A stretch of 31,350 nt of DNA, taken from positions 1-31,350 of the forward strand of contig JBLNBU010000293.1 in NCBI GenBank assembly GCA_050260215.1. The letters are read 5' to 3'. Shown here piece after piece: positions 1 through 6,961 of this stretch. Made by a program: the position numbers and the translations under genes. This stretch comes from JBLNBU01 sp050260215. GTDB lineage: Bacteria > Pseudomonadota > Alphaproteobacteria > Rhodospirillales > Magnetospirillaceae. How positions within the stretch are numbered: the first letter of the stretch is position 1; each line of letters starts with the position of its first letter. Under the pieces are notes generated by a model that was given only the letters and a program-made list of their open reading frames with translations, was not told the origin of the DNA and made no database searches.

Positions 1-485
1 TAGGGAAGGCCCAAGGCGGCGTGCACCTCCTCGGGGACGGCATCGCCATAGAACACCGCGCCGCCGGCATGGGCGTCGCCGCCGTGGTGGCGCGGCGCCG
101 CGGCCAGGCCGCGGGCGGCGCATTCGGCCAAAAGGTCGTTGTCGGGCGCGGCCTCGGTCAGCAGCACCACCGCCTGGGCGCCGTCGCGGCCGTGGCGGCG
201 CTGGTAGAAGTCGGCCAGGCGCAGGATGTGGGCGACGTTGCCGGTGGCCCCGGTGATCTCGAAGCGCCGTCCCAGGCGCTCGGCCTCGTCGCGGGCCACC
301 CGCAGCATGCCCAGCGCCGCCGAGTCGATGAAGGTGGTCGCAGACAGGTCAAGGGCGACGGTATGGGCGGGCGAGACGGCGATGCGCGCCAGCAGCGTCT
401 CGAAGGCGCTGTAGGCGGCGAAGCCGAACTTGCCGGACAGCATGCAGACCAGGCGGTCCTCGTGTTCGAATGCTTCGATCAGCAT
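1..485 (-). CDS. STAS-domain protein (anti-sigma antagonist-like), 3' end outside window
   Basis: The minus-strand frame from the ATG at 485 encodes a STAS domain over about the first 105 residues. It has the usual alternation of strands and helices and the motif DLSATTFIDSAALGML, whose Ser is in the position phosphorylated in SpoIIAA-type antagonists. Such proteins bind anti-sigma or partner-switching kinases in the cytoplasm. After the STAS domain the frame continues for about 55 residues, rich in His, Gly and Ala, that I do not recognise, and it leaves the window at base 1. A GAGGA ribosome-binding site lies 4 nt before this ATG. An in-frame ATG at 521 would add 12 residues but has a badly placed Shine-Dalgarno. 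The STAS fold assignment is fairly sure; the partner is unknown. Confidence 0.72.
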   Translation of the reverse strand, partial: MLIEAFEHEDRLVCMLSGKFGFAAYSAFETLLARIAVSPAHTVALDLSATTFIDSAALGMLRVARDEAERLGRRFEITGATGNVAHILRLADFYQRRHGRDGAQAVVLLTEAAPDNDLLAECAARGLAAAPRHHGGDAHAGGAVFYGDAVPEEVHAALGLP

Positions 486-573
486 GCTGTCCTCAAAGCC
501 CGGGGCGCGCGCCGCCCTCATCCCTCGTCAAGCCCGCAGGGTACGCCTTTGGTATTGTCGGCGCAATCCGACC

Positions 574-1515
574 TCAGTACTCGGTGGGCACGTACATCTC
601 GGCGGGCACGGGGTGGCGGATGTAGTCGGGGTTGCGCACCCGGGCCGGCAGCTTGACCGGTGGATGTTCCACCTCGCTGTAGTCGATCTGGGTCAGCAGG
701 TGGTGGATGCAGTTCAGGCGCGCCCGCTTCTTGTCGTTGGCCTCGACCACCCACCAGGGGGCCTCGGGGATGTGGGTGCGGCGCAGCATGTCTTCCTTGG
801 CGGCGGTGTACTGTTCCCAGCGCCGCCGGGACTCCAGGTCCATGGGGCTCAGCTTCCACTGCTTGATGGGGTCGGAGATGCGCATCTGGAAGCGGAAGTG
901 CTGCTCCTCGTCGGTGATCGAGAACCAGTACTTGATCAGGATGATGCCGGATCGCACCAGCATGCGCTCGAACTCGGGCACCGAGCGGAAGAACTCCTCG
1001 ACGTCGTCGTCCGAGCAGAAACCCATGACCCGCTCGACGCCGGCGCGGTTGTACCAGCTGCGGTCGAACAGGACGATCTCGCCGGCGGCCGGCAGGTGGG
1101 CGATGTAGCGCTGGAAGTACCACTGGGTGCGTTCGCGCTCGTTGGGGGCGGGCAGGGCGGCGACCCGGCAGACGCGCGGGTTCAGGCGCTGGGTGATGCG
1201 CTTGATGACGCCGCCCTTGCCGGCGGCGTCGCGGCCCTCGAAGATCACCACCACCTTCAGCTTCTTGTTGACCACCCAGTCCTGCAGCTTGACCAGCTCG
1301 CCCTGCAGGCGGAACAGCTCGCGGAAGTAATGACGGCGCTGGGCGACCTGGTGGCTGACCAGGTCGTCGTCGTTCATGTCGCCTAGCAGCCGGGCGAAAT
1401 GGTCGTCGCCCTCGTCGTTGAGCTCCATCTCCAGCTCTTCGTCGAAATCGTCGGCCCGCTCGTCGTTGACCCGCATGGTCAGGGGGTCCTTGGGGTCTTC
1501 CTCGAAACCGCTCAT
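574..1515 (-). CDS. ppk2: Polyphosphate kinase 2 family protein (class I)
   Basis: A 313-residue cytoplasmic kinase that moves phosphate between polyphosphate and nucleoside diphosphates; class I members usually make ATP or GTP from polyP. The Walker A loop EGRDAAGKGG is at about residues 93-102, and the lid/Walker B region FDRSWYNRAGVE at about 150-161. The rest follows the PPK2 fold through the IKQWKLSPMD region to the C-terminus. The first 50 residues are acidic and low in complexity, as is common in this family. The start was chosen at the ATG with GAGGGG upstream; the open frame runs on to 1896, but that extension overlaps the next gene and looks non-coding. It is a single gene with 97 bp to the STAS gene downstream. 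Nucleotide preference cannot be read from sequence alone. Confidence 0.93.
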   Translation of the reverse strand: MSGFEEDPKDPLTMRVNDERADDFDEELEMELNDEGDDHFARLLGDMNDDDLVSHQVAQRRHYFRELFRLQGELVKLQDWVVNKKLKVVVIFEGRDAAGKGGVIKRITQRLNPRVCRVAALPAPNERERTQWYFQRYIAHLPAAGEIVLFDRSWYNRAGVERVMGFCSDDDVEEFFRSVPEFERMLVRSGIILIKYWFSITDEEQHFRFQMRISDPIKQWKLSPMDLESRRRWEQYTAAKEDMLRRTHIPEAPWWVVEANDKKRARLNCIHHLLTQIDYSEVEHPPVKLPARVRNPDYIRHPVPAEMYVPTEY

Positions 1516-1645
1516 GCGCCCCTCTTCGGTTCGTCCGGCCGCGGACAATCGCGCCGGCCGTCCTGGATTATTCCAGAACCCGACGAGGTATGCCAGATGG
1601 GGGAGACCGTTCGGACGAGGGGGGAAGAAACAGCCAGCGCGTTTT

Positions 1646-2464
1646 CTAAGCCGCGGAGCCTTCCCCCGGGTCCGGCCGCCTGCTGCAGGCGACCAACGCG
1701 GGCTGGGGCGGCAGGCCAGCCTTGGCAAAGAATTCCGCCTGGTGCGCGAGGGCTTCGCCATGGACGGCGGTTTGTGGGAAGGTTCGTCGAACCTTGTGGA
1801 CGAGCGCGCGACCGATGCCCCGCCCTTGCCAGTCGGGGCGCACGCACAGTTCGGCCAGCCACGCGGATGTGACCCCGTCCGACATGGCCCGGGCAATGCC
1901 GACCAAGTCGTCGCCGTGGAATGCCAGGAAGCCCATCGCGCCGTTGGCGAAAGACCGCTCGATGATCCGCTCCGGCGCCTCGCCCCTCATTTCAAAGCCG
2001 ACCGATGCATAGAGCTCATGGATCTTGCCCCAGTCAGCCATGTCCCGCCTGATCGAAACGCCGTCCGGCAAGGGCGATCCGACTTCCGGCTCGGTCTTGG
2101 CTGGGCCTGCCGCGCAAGCGACCAGCGTCCTTCTGGGCGACAGGCCGCGCTTGGCGACGAACTCCACCTGATTGGAGGGGGCGTCGCAGTAGATGGCCGT
2201 ATGCGCGAACCGATCCACTACCGCGTCCACGAGTTGGCCACCAACGCCCTGGCCTTGCCATTCCGGCCGCACGCAAACCTCTGCGATCCAGCTGCAAATG
2301 CAGTCGTCGCTGATGACCCTGGCGAACCCGATCAGCCGCCCATCACGTTGGGCCAAAAGTCCATGAGCGGGCAAGTTGAAAGGGGCATTTGCCGAAGGCT
2401 CGGCGGCAGGCGAGGAACAATCGGCGCCAAACGCCCATTCGAGGCCGTTGCGTGTGCGGGTCAT
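1646..2464 (-). CDS. Tandem GNAT acetyltransferase (two GNAT domains)
   Basis: A 272-residue protein with two GNAT N-acetyltransferase repeats. Each repeat has the acetyl-CoA pyrophosphate loop: CVRPEWQGQGVGGQLVD at about 65-81 and CVRPDWQGRGIGRALVH at about 193-209. Both end with the same sort of tail, FVAKRGLSPRRTLVAC and FFAKAGLPPQPALVAC, so the gene is an internal duplication. GNAT enzymes transfer acetyl from acetyl-CoA to an amine; the acceptor is unknown. The ATG at 2464 is the only sensible start. The gene ends 130 bp before the PPK2 start on the same strand. It lies outside the island, whose left boundary is about 80 bp upstream of this start, so it belongs to the host chromosome. 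Confidence 0.85.
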   Translation of the reverse strand: MTRTRNGLEWAFGADCSSPAAEPSANAPFNLPAHGLLAQRDGRLIGFARVISDDCICSWIAEVCVRPEWQGQGVGGQLVDAVVDRFAHTAIYCDAPSNQVEFVAKRGLSPRRTLVACAAGPAKTEPEVGSPLPDGVSIRRDMADWGKIHELYASVGFEMRGEAPERIIERSFANGAMGFLAFHGDDLVGIARAMSDGVTSAWLAELCVRPDWQGRGIGRALVHKVRRTFPQTAVHGEALAHQAEFFAKAGLPPQPALVACSRRPDPGEGSAA

Positions 2465-2513
2465 TACCCGGGCACTCCATATGTCGGAGTTATTCCGTGC
2501 GGATCACCGACAC

Positions 2514-2594
2514 GGGCGAAGGGCAAGCATTCCAGCGGGGAAAGATTGGCGCAACCGGTAGGATTCGAACCTACGACATCTGCCTTCGGAGGGC
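2514..2594 (-). repeat. Left attachment site: duplicated 3' half of tRNA-Arg
   Basis: Positions 2547-2594 repeat the anticodon-arm-to-CCA half of the tRNA-Arg gene (47 of 48 bases identical to 10457-10504). The repeat continues at lower similarity through the flank 2514-2546, where I count 27 of 33 bases matching 10424-10456 in the same register (offset 7910). The 5' half of the tRNA is missing, so this is no functional tRNA. I read it as attL/attR left over from integration. Confidence 0.88.
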
Positions 2595-2668
2595 CTGCGA
2601 GGTCGCCGGAGAAAGTGCCGGAGAGTGACAAATTTTGCAGCGTTTTCCTGGTGTTAGGCGCAAGGCGA

Positions 2669-2703
2669 ATTCCGCCTCATTCCCCGTCATTCCTGCTGAT
2701 TCC
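2669..2703. repeat. Four ATTCC motifs at exact 10-bp spacing near island end
   Basis: ATTCC begins at 2669, 2679, 2689 and 2699, one helical turn apart. The block overlaps the stop codon of the hydrolase gene and lies about 75-110 bp inside the left attachment site. Phased short repeats near an att site are typical of excisionase or integrase arm binding. That role is inferred from position only. Confidence 0.5.
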
Positions 2704-4209
2704 CGGCCCAGGTGTCCCGGATTTGTCCCCGTTGTCCCGGCACGCCCAGGCCGCAATCTGCTTCAGGACCCGTGCAGGGACCCTGCGCCGTCGGTCACTG
2801 TAGGTCGCCAGAGCCGCGAGCCCTTGCGAGGTGCTTCGCCGTAACAGATGGTCCAATTCGGGCTGCTCGGCCAGTGTGGCGTGGCGTCCGACGGCATGAG
2901 CCGCCAGCAGGATCGACCGGGCATCCTGGAGGGGCACCTGGACGTCCTTGCCGCCGTGCACGAGAAGAAGGGGGCAGCGGCCGACCCTGACGAAGTCGCA
3001 CGGATCGAGATCGAGGATGCTGCGGTACAGCCGCTGCTGCCGCTTCCAGGGCAGCAGCCGGGGGTCGACGGTGTCCTCGCTCCAAGGGGCGTCCTGCTCC
3101 AGCGCCCCGATCAGCGCCTGATGAAGGGCGTCGGCGTCGGCGGTCGACTGTTCGGACAGACCCAGTTGGGCGTGCAGCCAATCGTTTTGCTCGGCGAGGA
3201 TGCGGCGGAACGGCCGGCCGGGGGTGCTCAGCAGCACGGCGCCGTCGATGTCTTCGCGCTGGCTTGCCAGGGCCAGGGCGACCAGTCCGCCCAGGCTGTG
3301 GCCGATGACGATCTTCGGCAGGCCAGTGCACCAGTGTTGGCGGCCCAGCCAGTCCAGCCACCGCCCGGCGCCGTCGCACAGGGTATCGAAGTCCAGGCGC
3401 GTCTCGGCTTCGGCCAGGCTGGCGCACGGGCGGTCGAGCCTTTCGTAGCGGACGCTGGCGACGCCTAAGCGGGCCAGCTCGTCGAGGATCCGGTGGTAGC
3501 CCAGGTCCAAGCGGGCAGTGAAGCCGTGACGGTCGTAGACGCCGGTGCCGCCGACGAACACGGCAACGGCCTTGGGCTGTGCCGCACGCACGCAGGTGGC
3601 AGAAACGCCGTCGGCGCTCACCTCCTCGACCAGCAGGTCGGCCGGAGGCTGGTAGCCCCGGCGAACCGTCTTGCCCGAGCGCCAGGCCGGAAACCGCCGG
3701 ATGCTGCGCTCGACGGCGAACTCGGCGGTGGGGAAAGAAACTGCTGCAATCAGGCCGTCCGCGCCGAGGATGATGCGCTCGCCCAAACTGCTCTCCAGGC
3801 CGCCGTCTCTGGCCGACAGCGTGTATGGGATCGTCTCCCCGGTCTCCGGCAGCAGCGCCCGGTAACGCCCGCCGCCAATACCATGGAAGAACTTAAGCAG
3901 GCAGGCCGTTAGCGGGAACATGTTGGCTTCGAGGACCAGGTCGACATCATCGACCGGCCCGTACTCGACCCGATTGCCGAACGAATCCTCGATCCAGCCG
4001 CCAAGCGGGCGCCCCGCCGCAGTGAAGCGGTGGAGCGAGCGCTTCTGAGACTTGCGCAAACCGATGGCCGGGACGTCCTCCATCCGCTGGGCGCACTCGA
4101 TGACAGGCTCAGCCCCCGGCAGCAGCCTCGCCCACGAGGTGCCGCACAGCGTGCCCCGGAAGCGGATGTCGTAGGCGAGGGTGGGGGGGACCAAGCTGGA
4201 ACTCTTCAT
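2677..4209 (-). CDS. Alpha/beta hydrolase with unrecognised N-terminal domain (cassette A)
   Basis: A 510-residue protein. The C-terminal half (about 212-500) is an alpha/beta hydrolase with nucleophile elbow GHSLGG (Ser305), acid Asp422 in HGGKDVQVPL and His454 in PELDHLL, a complete Ser-Asp-His triad. The first 200 residues form a separate, mostly beta-looking domain that I do not recognise. The ATG at 4209 overlaps the radical SAM stop as ATGA, so the two are translationally coupled; the open frame upstream (to 4320) lies inside the radical SAM gene. In this context it could be the peptidase or esterase that releases or finishes the modified product, in the way serine-hydrolase-fold proteases act in some RiPP clusters; this is inference. 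The last 15 residues fall in repeats of the island end and may have been rewritten by integration. Confidence 0.82.
   Translation of the reverse strand: MKSSSLVPPTLAYDIRFRGTLCGTSWARLLPGAEPVIECAQRMEDVPAIGLRKSQKRSLHRFTAAGRPLGGWIEDSFGNRVEYGPVDDVDLVLEANMFPLTACLLKFFHGIGGGRYRALLPETGETIPYTLSARDGGLESSLGERIILGADGLIAAVSFPTAEFAVERSIRRFPAWRSGKTVRRGYQPPADLLVEEVSADGVSATCVRAAQPKAVAVFVGGTGVYDRHGFTARLDLGYHRILDELARLGVASVRYERLDRPCASLAEAETRLDFDTLCDGAGRWLDWLGRQHWCTGLPKIVIGHSLGGLVALALASQREDIDGAVLLSTPGRPFRRILAEQNDWLHAQLGLSEQSTADADALHQALIGALEQDAPWSEDTVDPRLLPWKRQQRLYRSILDLDPCDFVRVGRCPLLLVHGGKDVQVPLQDARSILLAAHAVGRHATLAEQPELDHLLRRSTSQGLAALATYSDRRRRVPARVLKQIAAWACRDNGDKSGTPGPGISRNDGE
2713..2740. repeat. TGTCCC repeats, putative integrase arm-type sites (left end)
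   Basis: TGTCCC occurs at 2713, 2724 and 2733. The 14-mer CCCGGATTTGTCCC at 2716-2729 recurs exactly at 10372-10385 beside the integrase at the other island end. Matching short repeats at both ends are what tyrosine integrase arm sites look like. The block lies inside the 3' end of the hydrolase coding sequence. Confidence 0.55.
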
Positions 4210-5261
4210 GCGGCCATCGCCTTGCGTTTGGCTTGTACTTCCCGCAGGGCGGGGAGCCAGCATTCCGAGGTCTGTTGCACGACGCGCATCTTTTCCGGGT
4301 CGGTGGTCAAGGTTCGGCATATCTCGCAGACCGACCCGAACCGCTGCGGTCGGACGAGGTCTGGCGCTACGGCAGCTACGACCTTCAGGAGAAAGTATGG
4401 GCCAAGGAACGCGAGCGCGGCAACGAAGTCGTGGCCGTTCGCCCTCTCGATGATCCGACCACAGTCCTCCGCCCGCGCATCGCCCAGATCAAGCGGGTGG
4501 CCAGGCGGAAACTCGAACCCGCAGCATGCCAGCAGGCGCCCCTTCGGCGACAGCGCGGCGTTGCGGATCACGTGTGGGCAGCCGCCTTCCAGCAGTGACG
4601 GGTCTTCCACATCGACGAAAATCGGCTCCGGCACATTCTCGGCAGCCCGTTCTAGCCGCTGAAAAGTTGAATAAGAAATGCCAAAATAGGTGCCGTCGCG
4701 CTTGGGCGTTCGGCTAAGGCGGAGCGGCTTGTCGTGGATCGACCGCACGGGGATGGCTTCCCCCAACTGGGCAGCCAAATAACCAGGGTTGATCACATTG
4801 TTGGGGCCCGTGCCGTTGGCGATGATGACCGCACCAAAGCCGAGGCCTTTGCTGGCTTGCCAGGCGTTGATGACGTTCGCGATAGGGATGTAGGCCTGGT
4901 GATAGTCGTCGCAGCTGATATTGAGTTCGTTGAGGCCGTCTGCCCGCAGGTCCTGTAGCAGCTTCTTGGCCGACCGCTCGTTCCTTGCCCAGTACGCGTT
5001 CGTGACCATTCGGGTCCGAATGCCCAACGATGAGCAGAACCGGAGAGCATGCCGGAGGGTGTTCCGCCTGGCGGTCGGTTCGCCGCCAGCGAAAACGACG
5101 ACTTTGAGGCGGTTGTGCCGGTGAAGTTCACCAACGATCTTACGGACGTCTTCCTCGGCGAGGCTATCACTGCGCCGAGGTCCGGCGTTCATGCAGCAGT
5201 GCGAGCACTCGGCATTGCACCAGTTGGTCAGCAGCACATTCAGGGTGTTGGCGCGAATCAT
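4206..5261 (-). CDS. Radical SAM enzyme, putative peptide maturase (cassette A)
   Basis: A 351-residue radical SAM protein. The [4Fe-4S] motif CNAECSHC gives C15, C19 and C22 (Cx3Cx2C), and the SAM-binding GGEPT is at 59-63. The C-terminal part holds further cysteines (C228, C246/C247, C267, C312, C315, C334) and the phrase SPKGRLLACCG, which resembles the SPASM/twitch region that carries auxiliary clusters in RiPP maturases. It would act in the cytoplasm, generating a 5'-deoxyadenosyl radical to modify a peptide. It starts at an ATG with AAGGAG upstream, 68 bp after the stop of the small PG-binding-like protein, and overlaps the hydrolase start by 4 bp. The order small protein, radical SAM, hydrolase suggests a three-gene operon. 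The true substrate is inferred to be the neighbouring small protein. Confidence 0.88.
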   Translation of the reverse strand: MIRANTLNVLLTNWCNAECSHCCMNAGPRRSDSLAEEDVRKIVGELHRHNRLKVVVFAGGEPTARRNTLRHALRFCSSLGIRTRMVTNAYWARNERSAKKLLQDLRADGLNELNISCDDYHQAYIPIANVINAWQASKGLGFGAVIIANGTGPNNVINPGYLAAQLGEAIPVRSIHDKPLRLSRTPKRDGTYFGISYSTFQRLERAAENVPEPIFVDVEDPSLLEGGCPHVIRNAALSPKGRLLACCGFEFPPGHPLDLGDARAEDCGRIIERANGHDFVAALAFLGPYFLLKVVAAVAPDLVRPQRFGSVCEICRTLTTDPEKMRVVQQTSECWLPALREVQAKRKAMAA

Positions 5262-5329
5262 CGCAGGTCTCCTTGGGCACCGATTGTGTGATCCCGGCTT
5301 GGTGCAGTGCGGTCACAAGCTGTGGAGGC

Positions 5330-5812
5330 TCAGCCCCAGTCCGAGTCGTCGCCGCCATCGTCCGGGCTGCCCCACTCGGGGTCTTCCGGATACTCCGGGT
5401 CATTGCCGGCCACGGCGACAGCATTGAGCGCTACCACTGCTGCGGTGATGGCAACTGCTTGGTCTGCGACGGCGACGCTCACCACGTAAGGGCCTGCAGC
5501 CCGATTCGGGGCGATCCCTGCCTGGAAAGCGTTTGCGTTTTGTTCTTTCCAGCTTTGGCCGGCCAGCCGGGCATTTAGCGTGCGCTCCGTTTCACCGCCC
5601 GGCCGCATGAAGCCGTCCACCGACAGCTTATGGTCCTTTTGGAACGCCCGGATGCCGTCGAAGGTCGCATCGTCTGTCCAGGCGCCAATCTTCTGCCCTT
5701 TGGGTACCTGGTAGTACCCAAGCAATCCAAGGGTGGTCTTGGTGTTCAGGATATCAGTTGGATCGGCGCGATAACTCGCGCCAAACGGTTCCTTAAGTTT
5801 GAACAGGGCCAT
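5330..5812 (-). CDS. PG-binding-like small protein, putative RiPP precursor (cassette A)
   Basis: A 160-residue protein. Residues 12-84 look like a peptidoglycan-binding (PG_binding_1-type) helical domain, with LGYY, FDGIRAFQKD and VDGFMRPGG landmarks. No signal peptide is visible. The tail 85-160 is different in character: a hydrophobic Ala/Val stretch (about 107-136), then an acidic end with PEDPEWGSPDD and a terminal SDWG. The N-terminal 84 residues match the second small protein at 8144-8560 (55 of 84 identical by my count, no gaps), while the tails do not align except around PEDP-WGS. A conserved domain with a variable acidic tail next to a radical SAM gene suggests leader and core of a RiPP. 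The ATG at 5812 has GGAGA upstream. It could instead be a small wall-binding protein modified in place. Confidence 0.8.
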   Translation of the reverse strand: MALFKLKEPFGASYRADPTDILNTKTTLGLLGYYQVPKGQKIGAWTDDATFDGIRAFQKDHKLSVDGFMRPGGETERTLNARLAGQSWKEQNANAFQAGIAPNRAAGPYVVSVAVADQAVAITAAVVALNAVAVAGNDPEYPEDPEWGSPDDGGDDSDWG

Positions 5813-5850
5813 GGTCGTCTCCGCTGCGGACAGGCAGGTCCGCATCCCGT

Positions 5851-5864
5851 CGTGCGAATGCACG
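5851..5864. promoter_or_regulatory. Inverted repeat CGTGC-GAAT-GCACG in the cassette A leader
   Basis: A perfect 5-bp inverted repeat with a 4-nt loop lies between the cassette A promoter and the small-protein start. It could be an operator or a small 5'-UTR hairpin. I see no equivalent before cassette B. Apart from this and the promoter, the 297-bp gap 5813-6109 shows no gene. Confidence 0.3.
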
Positions 5865-5874
5865 AAGGTGGGCT

Positions 5875-5908
5875 TTTCTACCTAACAACGCGTGACGGCA
5901 AGAACAAA
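5875..5908 (-). promoter_or_regulatory. Promoter of cassette A, shared architecture with cassette B
   Basis: On the minus strand TTTGTTCTTG runs into a -35-like TTGCCG, then a 15-bp spacer and a -10-like TAGAAA. The same 34-bp layout lies before the paralogous gene at 8607-8640; I count 24 of 34 bases identical, with the first ten identical and the spacer length the same. The -10 ends 62 bp before the start codon. The 15-bp spacer is short for sigma-70, so an activator may help. Confidence 0.6.
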
Positions 5909-6109
5909 TACAGATCATGGCGCAACGAAGGCTTACCAGGAGGCCCGCAATTCCCCACAGTTCACCTGTCCTTGCCTGAGACCCGGGCCAGCTTGCTGGC
6001 GGAGCGTCTTCGCAATTTGCCAGGCAGGACCGCGAGCGGCCAAGCCGCCTACACCCGGTGCGCAGACCTAAGCCGGGCTCCCTGCACATCATGTGACTAG
6101 GAGTCCGTC

Positions 6110-6415
6110 ATGCGCCCAAAGCGTACCGGAACTTCGCGCCGCCCGCCACGCCTGCCTGCCGCCCAACGCCGATGGCTTACTCGACAGGACATCGTCGCCG
6201 AGTGGCCCATCAGCTACAACAAGCTGGCAAGCATTCCGCCTTCCGTGCTGCCCTGCGTCTCGACCGGCAAAAGCAAGTCCTATGACCGCGTTGACGTGGA
6301 CGCACTTTTCGAGCGGCTCAAGATCAAGCACCTGAGCGTTCTGATCCAAGAAGCCATCGGCGCACAGCCAAAGGTGCGGCGAGGCCGGCCTAGGAAGAGG
6401 CCTGCGAAGGCGTGA
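6110..6415 (+). CDS. AlpA/excisionase-like HTH protein with AT-hook tail
   Basis: A 101-residue, very basic protein. Residues 22-65 (LTRQDIVAEWPISYNKLASI and the following Y-D-R-x-D-V-D-A-L-F) have the winged-HTH pattern of AlpA/excisionase-type small regulators of mobile elements. The tail carries RRGRPRKRP, which contains the RGRP core of an AT-hook that grips the minor groove of AT-rich DNA. The ATG at 6110 has AGGAG 7 nt upstream. It is the only island gene between the two cassettes on the plus strand, divergent from cassette A and convergent with cassette B. It may control excision, cassette expression, or both; which one cannot be told from sequence. Confidence 0.65.
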   Translation: MRPKRTGTSRRPPRLPAAQRRWLTRQDIVAEWPISYNKLASIPPSVLPCVSTGKSKSYDRVDVDALFERLKIKHLSVLIQEAIGAQPKVRRGRPRKRPAKA

Positions 6416-6439
6416 CAACACCGAATGCTGCGCGATTGG

Positions 6440-6940
6440 TCAAAGGAGGATCGTGAACTCGTGACCACGGGGCGTACATTCGCTCTTTGCCCCATGGCGA
6501 ACCCAAAGCCTTATTGATGCGAGGTTGTCAGTGGGTACGTGGCCGCTGACCGATTCCAGGCCAAGAGATTTTGCGAAAATAAGAGCTTGGCCAAAAGCGG
6601 CGGTCATGATCCCTCTTCCCCAATGCTCGCTTCCAAGCCAATAGCCTACCCGCCCCAGTCTGTCAGGGGCGTTGAGACGACTAACTGATAACTGGCCGAC
6701 GGCATTGCCCCCGTTAATCGTGATAGCAAATGACGTGGCATCGTGCTTCTTGCACCAATCCGCCGTTTGTTCGAGGAATTCTCTCGCGCTTCCAACGGAC
6801 AGGGGCGTTCTGTGCCCAAGGGCGAGCCCCAATGCGCTGTCCGAGTTCAAGATTGTCGCCAGCGCTTGACCGAGCCCTTTCACGCGCTGTCCATCGCCTG
6901 GCGCAAAAGGAAAGATTTGGATGAGGCTCGTAAGCGGCAC
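6440..6940 (-). CDS. GNAT acetyltransferase, RimJ/RimL type (cassette B)
   Basis: A 166-residue single-domain GNAT. The order matches RimJ/RimL-type N-acetyltransferases: GNAVGQLSVSRL (beta strand), then GYWLGSEHWGRGIMTAAF, which holds the acetyl-CoA loop, and VPTDNLASIRLWVRHG near the end. Members of this family acetylate protein or peptide N-termini, or small amines. It starts 21 bp after the radical SAM stop and so closes the cassette B operon. In that position it could acetylate the processed peptide, but self-immunity or an unrelated role is equally open. Codons are less GC-rich than in the host genes around the island. Confidence 0.82.
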   Translation of the reverse strand: MPLTSLIQIFPFAPGDGQRVKGLGQALATILNSDSALGLALGHRTPLSVGSAREFLEQTADWCKKHDATSFAITINGGNAVGQLSVSRLNAPDRLGRVGYWLGSEHWGRGIMTAAFGQALIFAKSLGLESVSGHVPTDNLASIRLWVRHGAKSECTPRGHEFTILL

Positions 6941-6961
6941 GGCGGTTCTCCTGAAGGCAGG

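Noticed and set aside
430..1386. Long plus-strand frame over the PPK2 gene
   Set aside because: It is antisense to a clear PPK2 with all motifs; its own translation has no recognisable order.
1646..2464. Tandem GNAT as part of the peptide system (cassette B also ends in a GNAT)
   Set aside because: It lies outside the left attachment site and has a different, duplicated architecture.
2547..2594. Second tRNA-Arg gene
   Set aside because: Only the 3' half is present, with no 5' acceptor or D arm; it is an attachment-site remnant.
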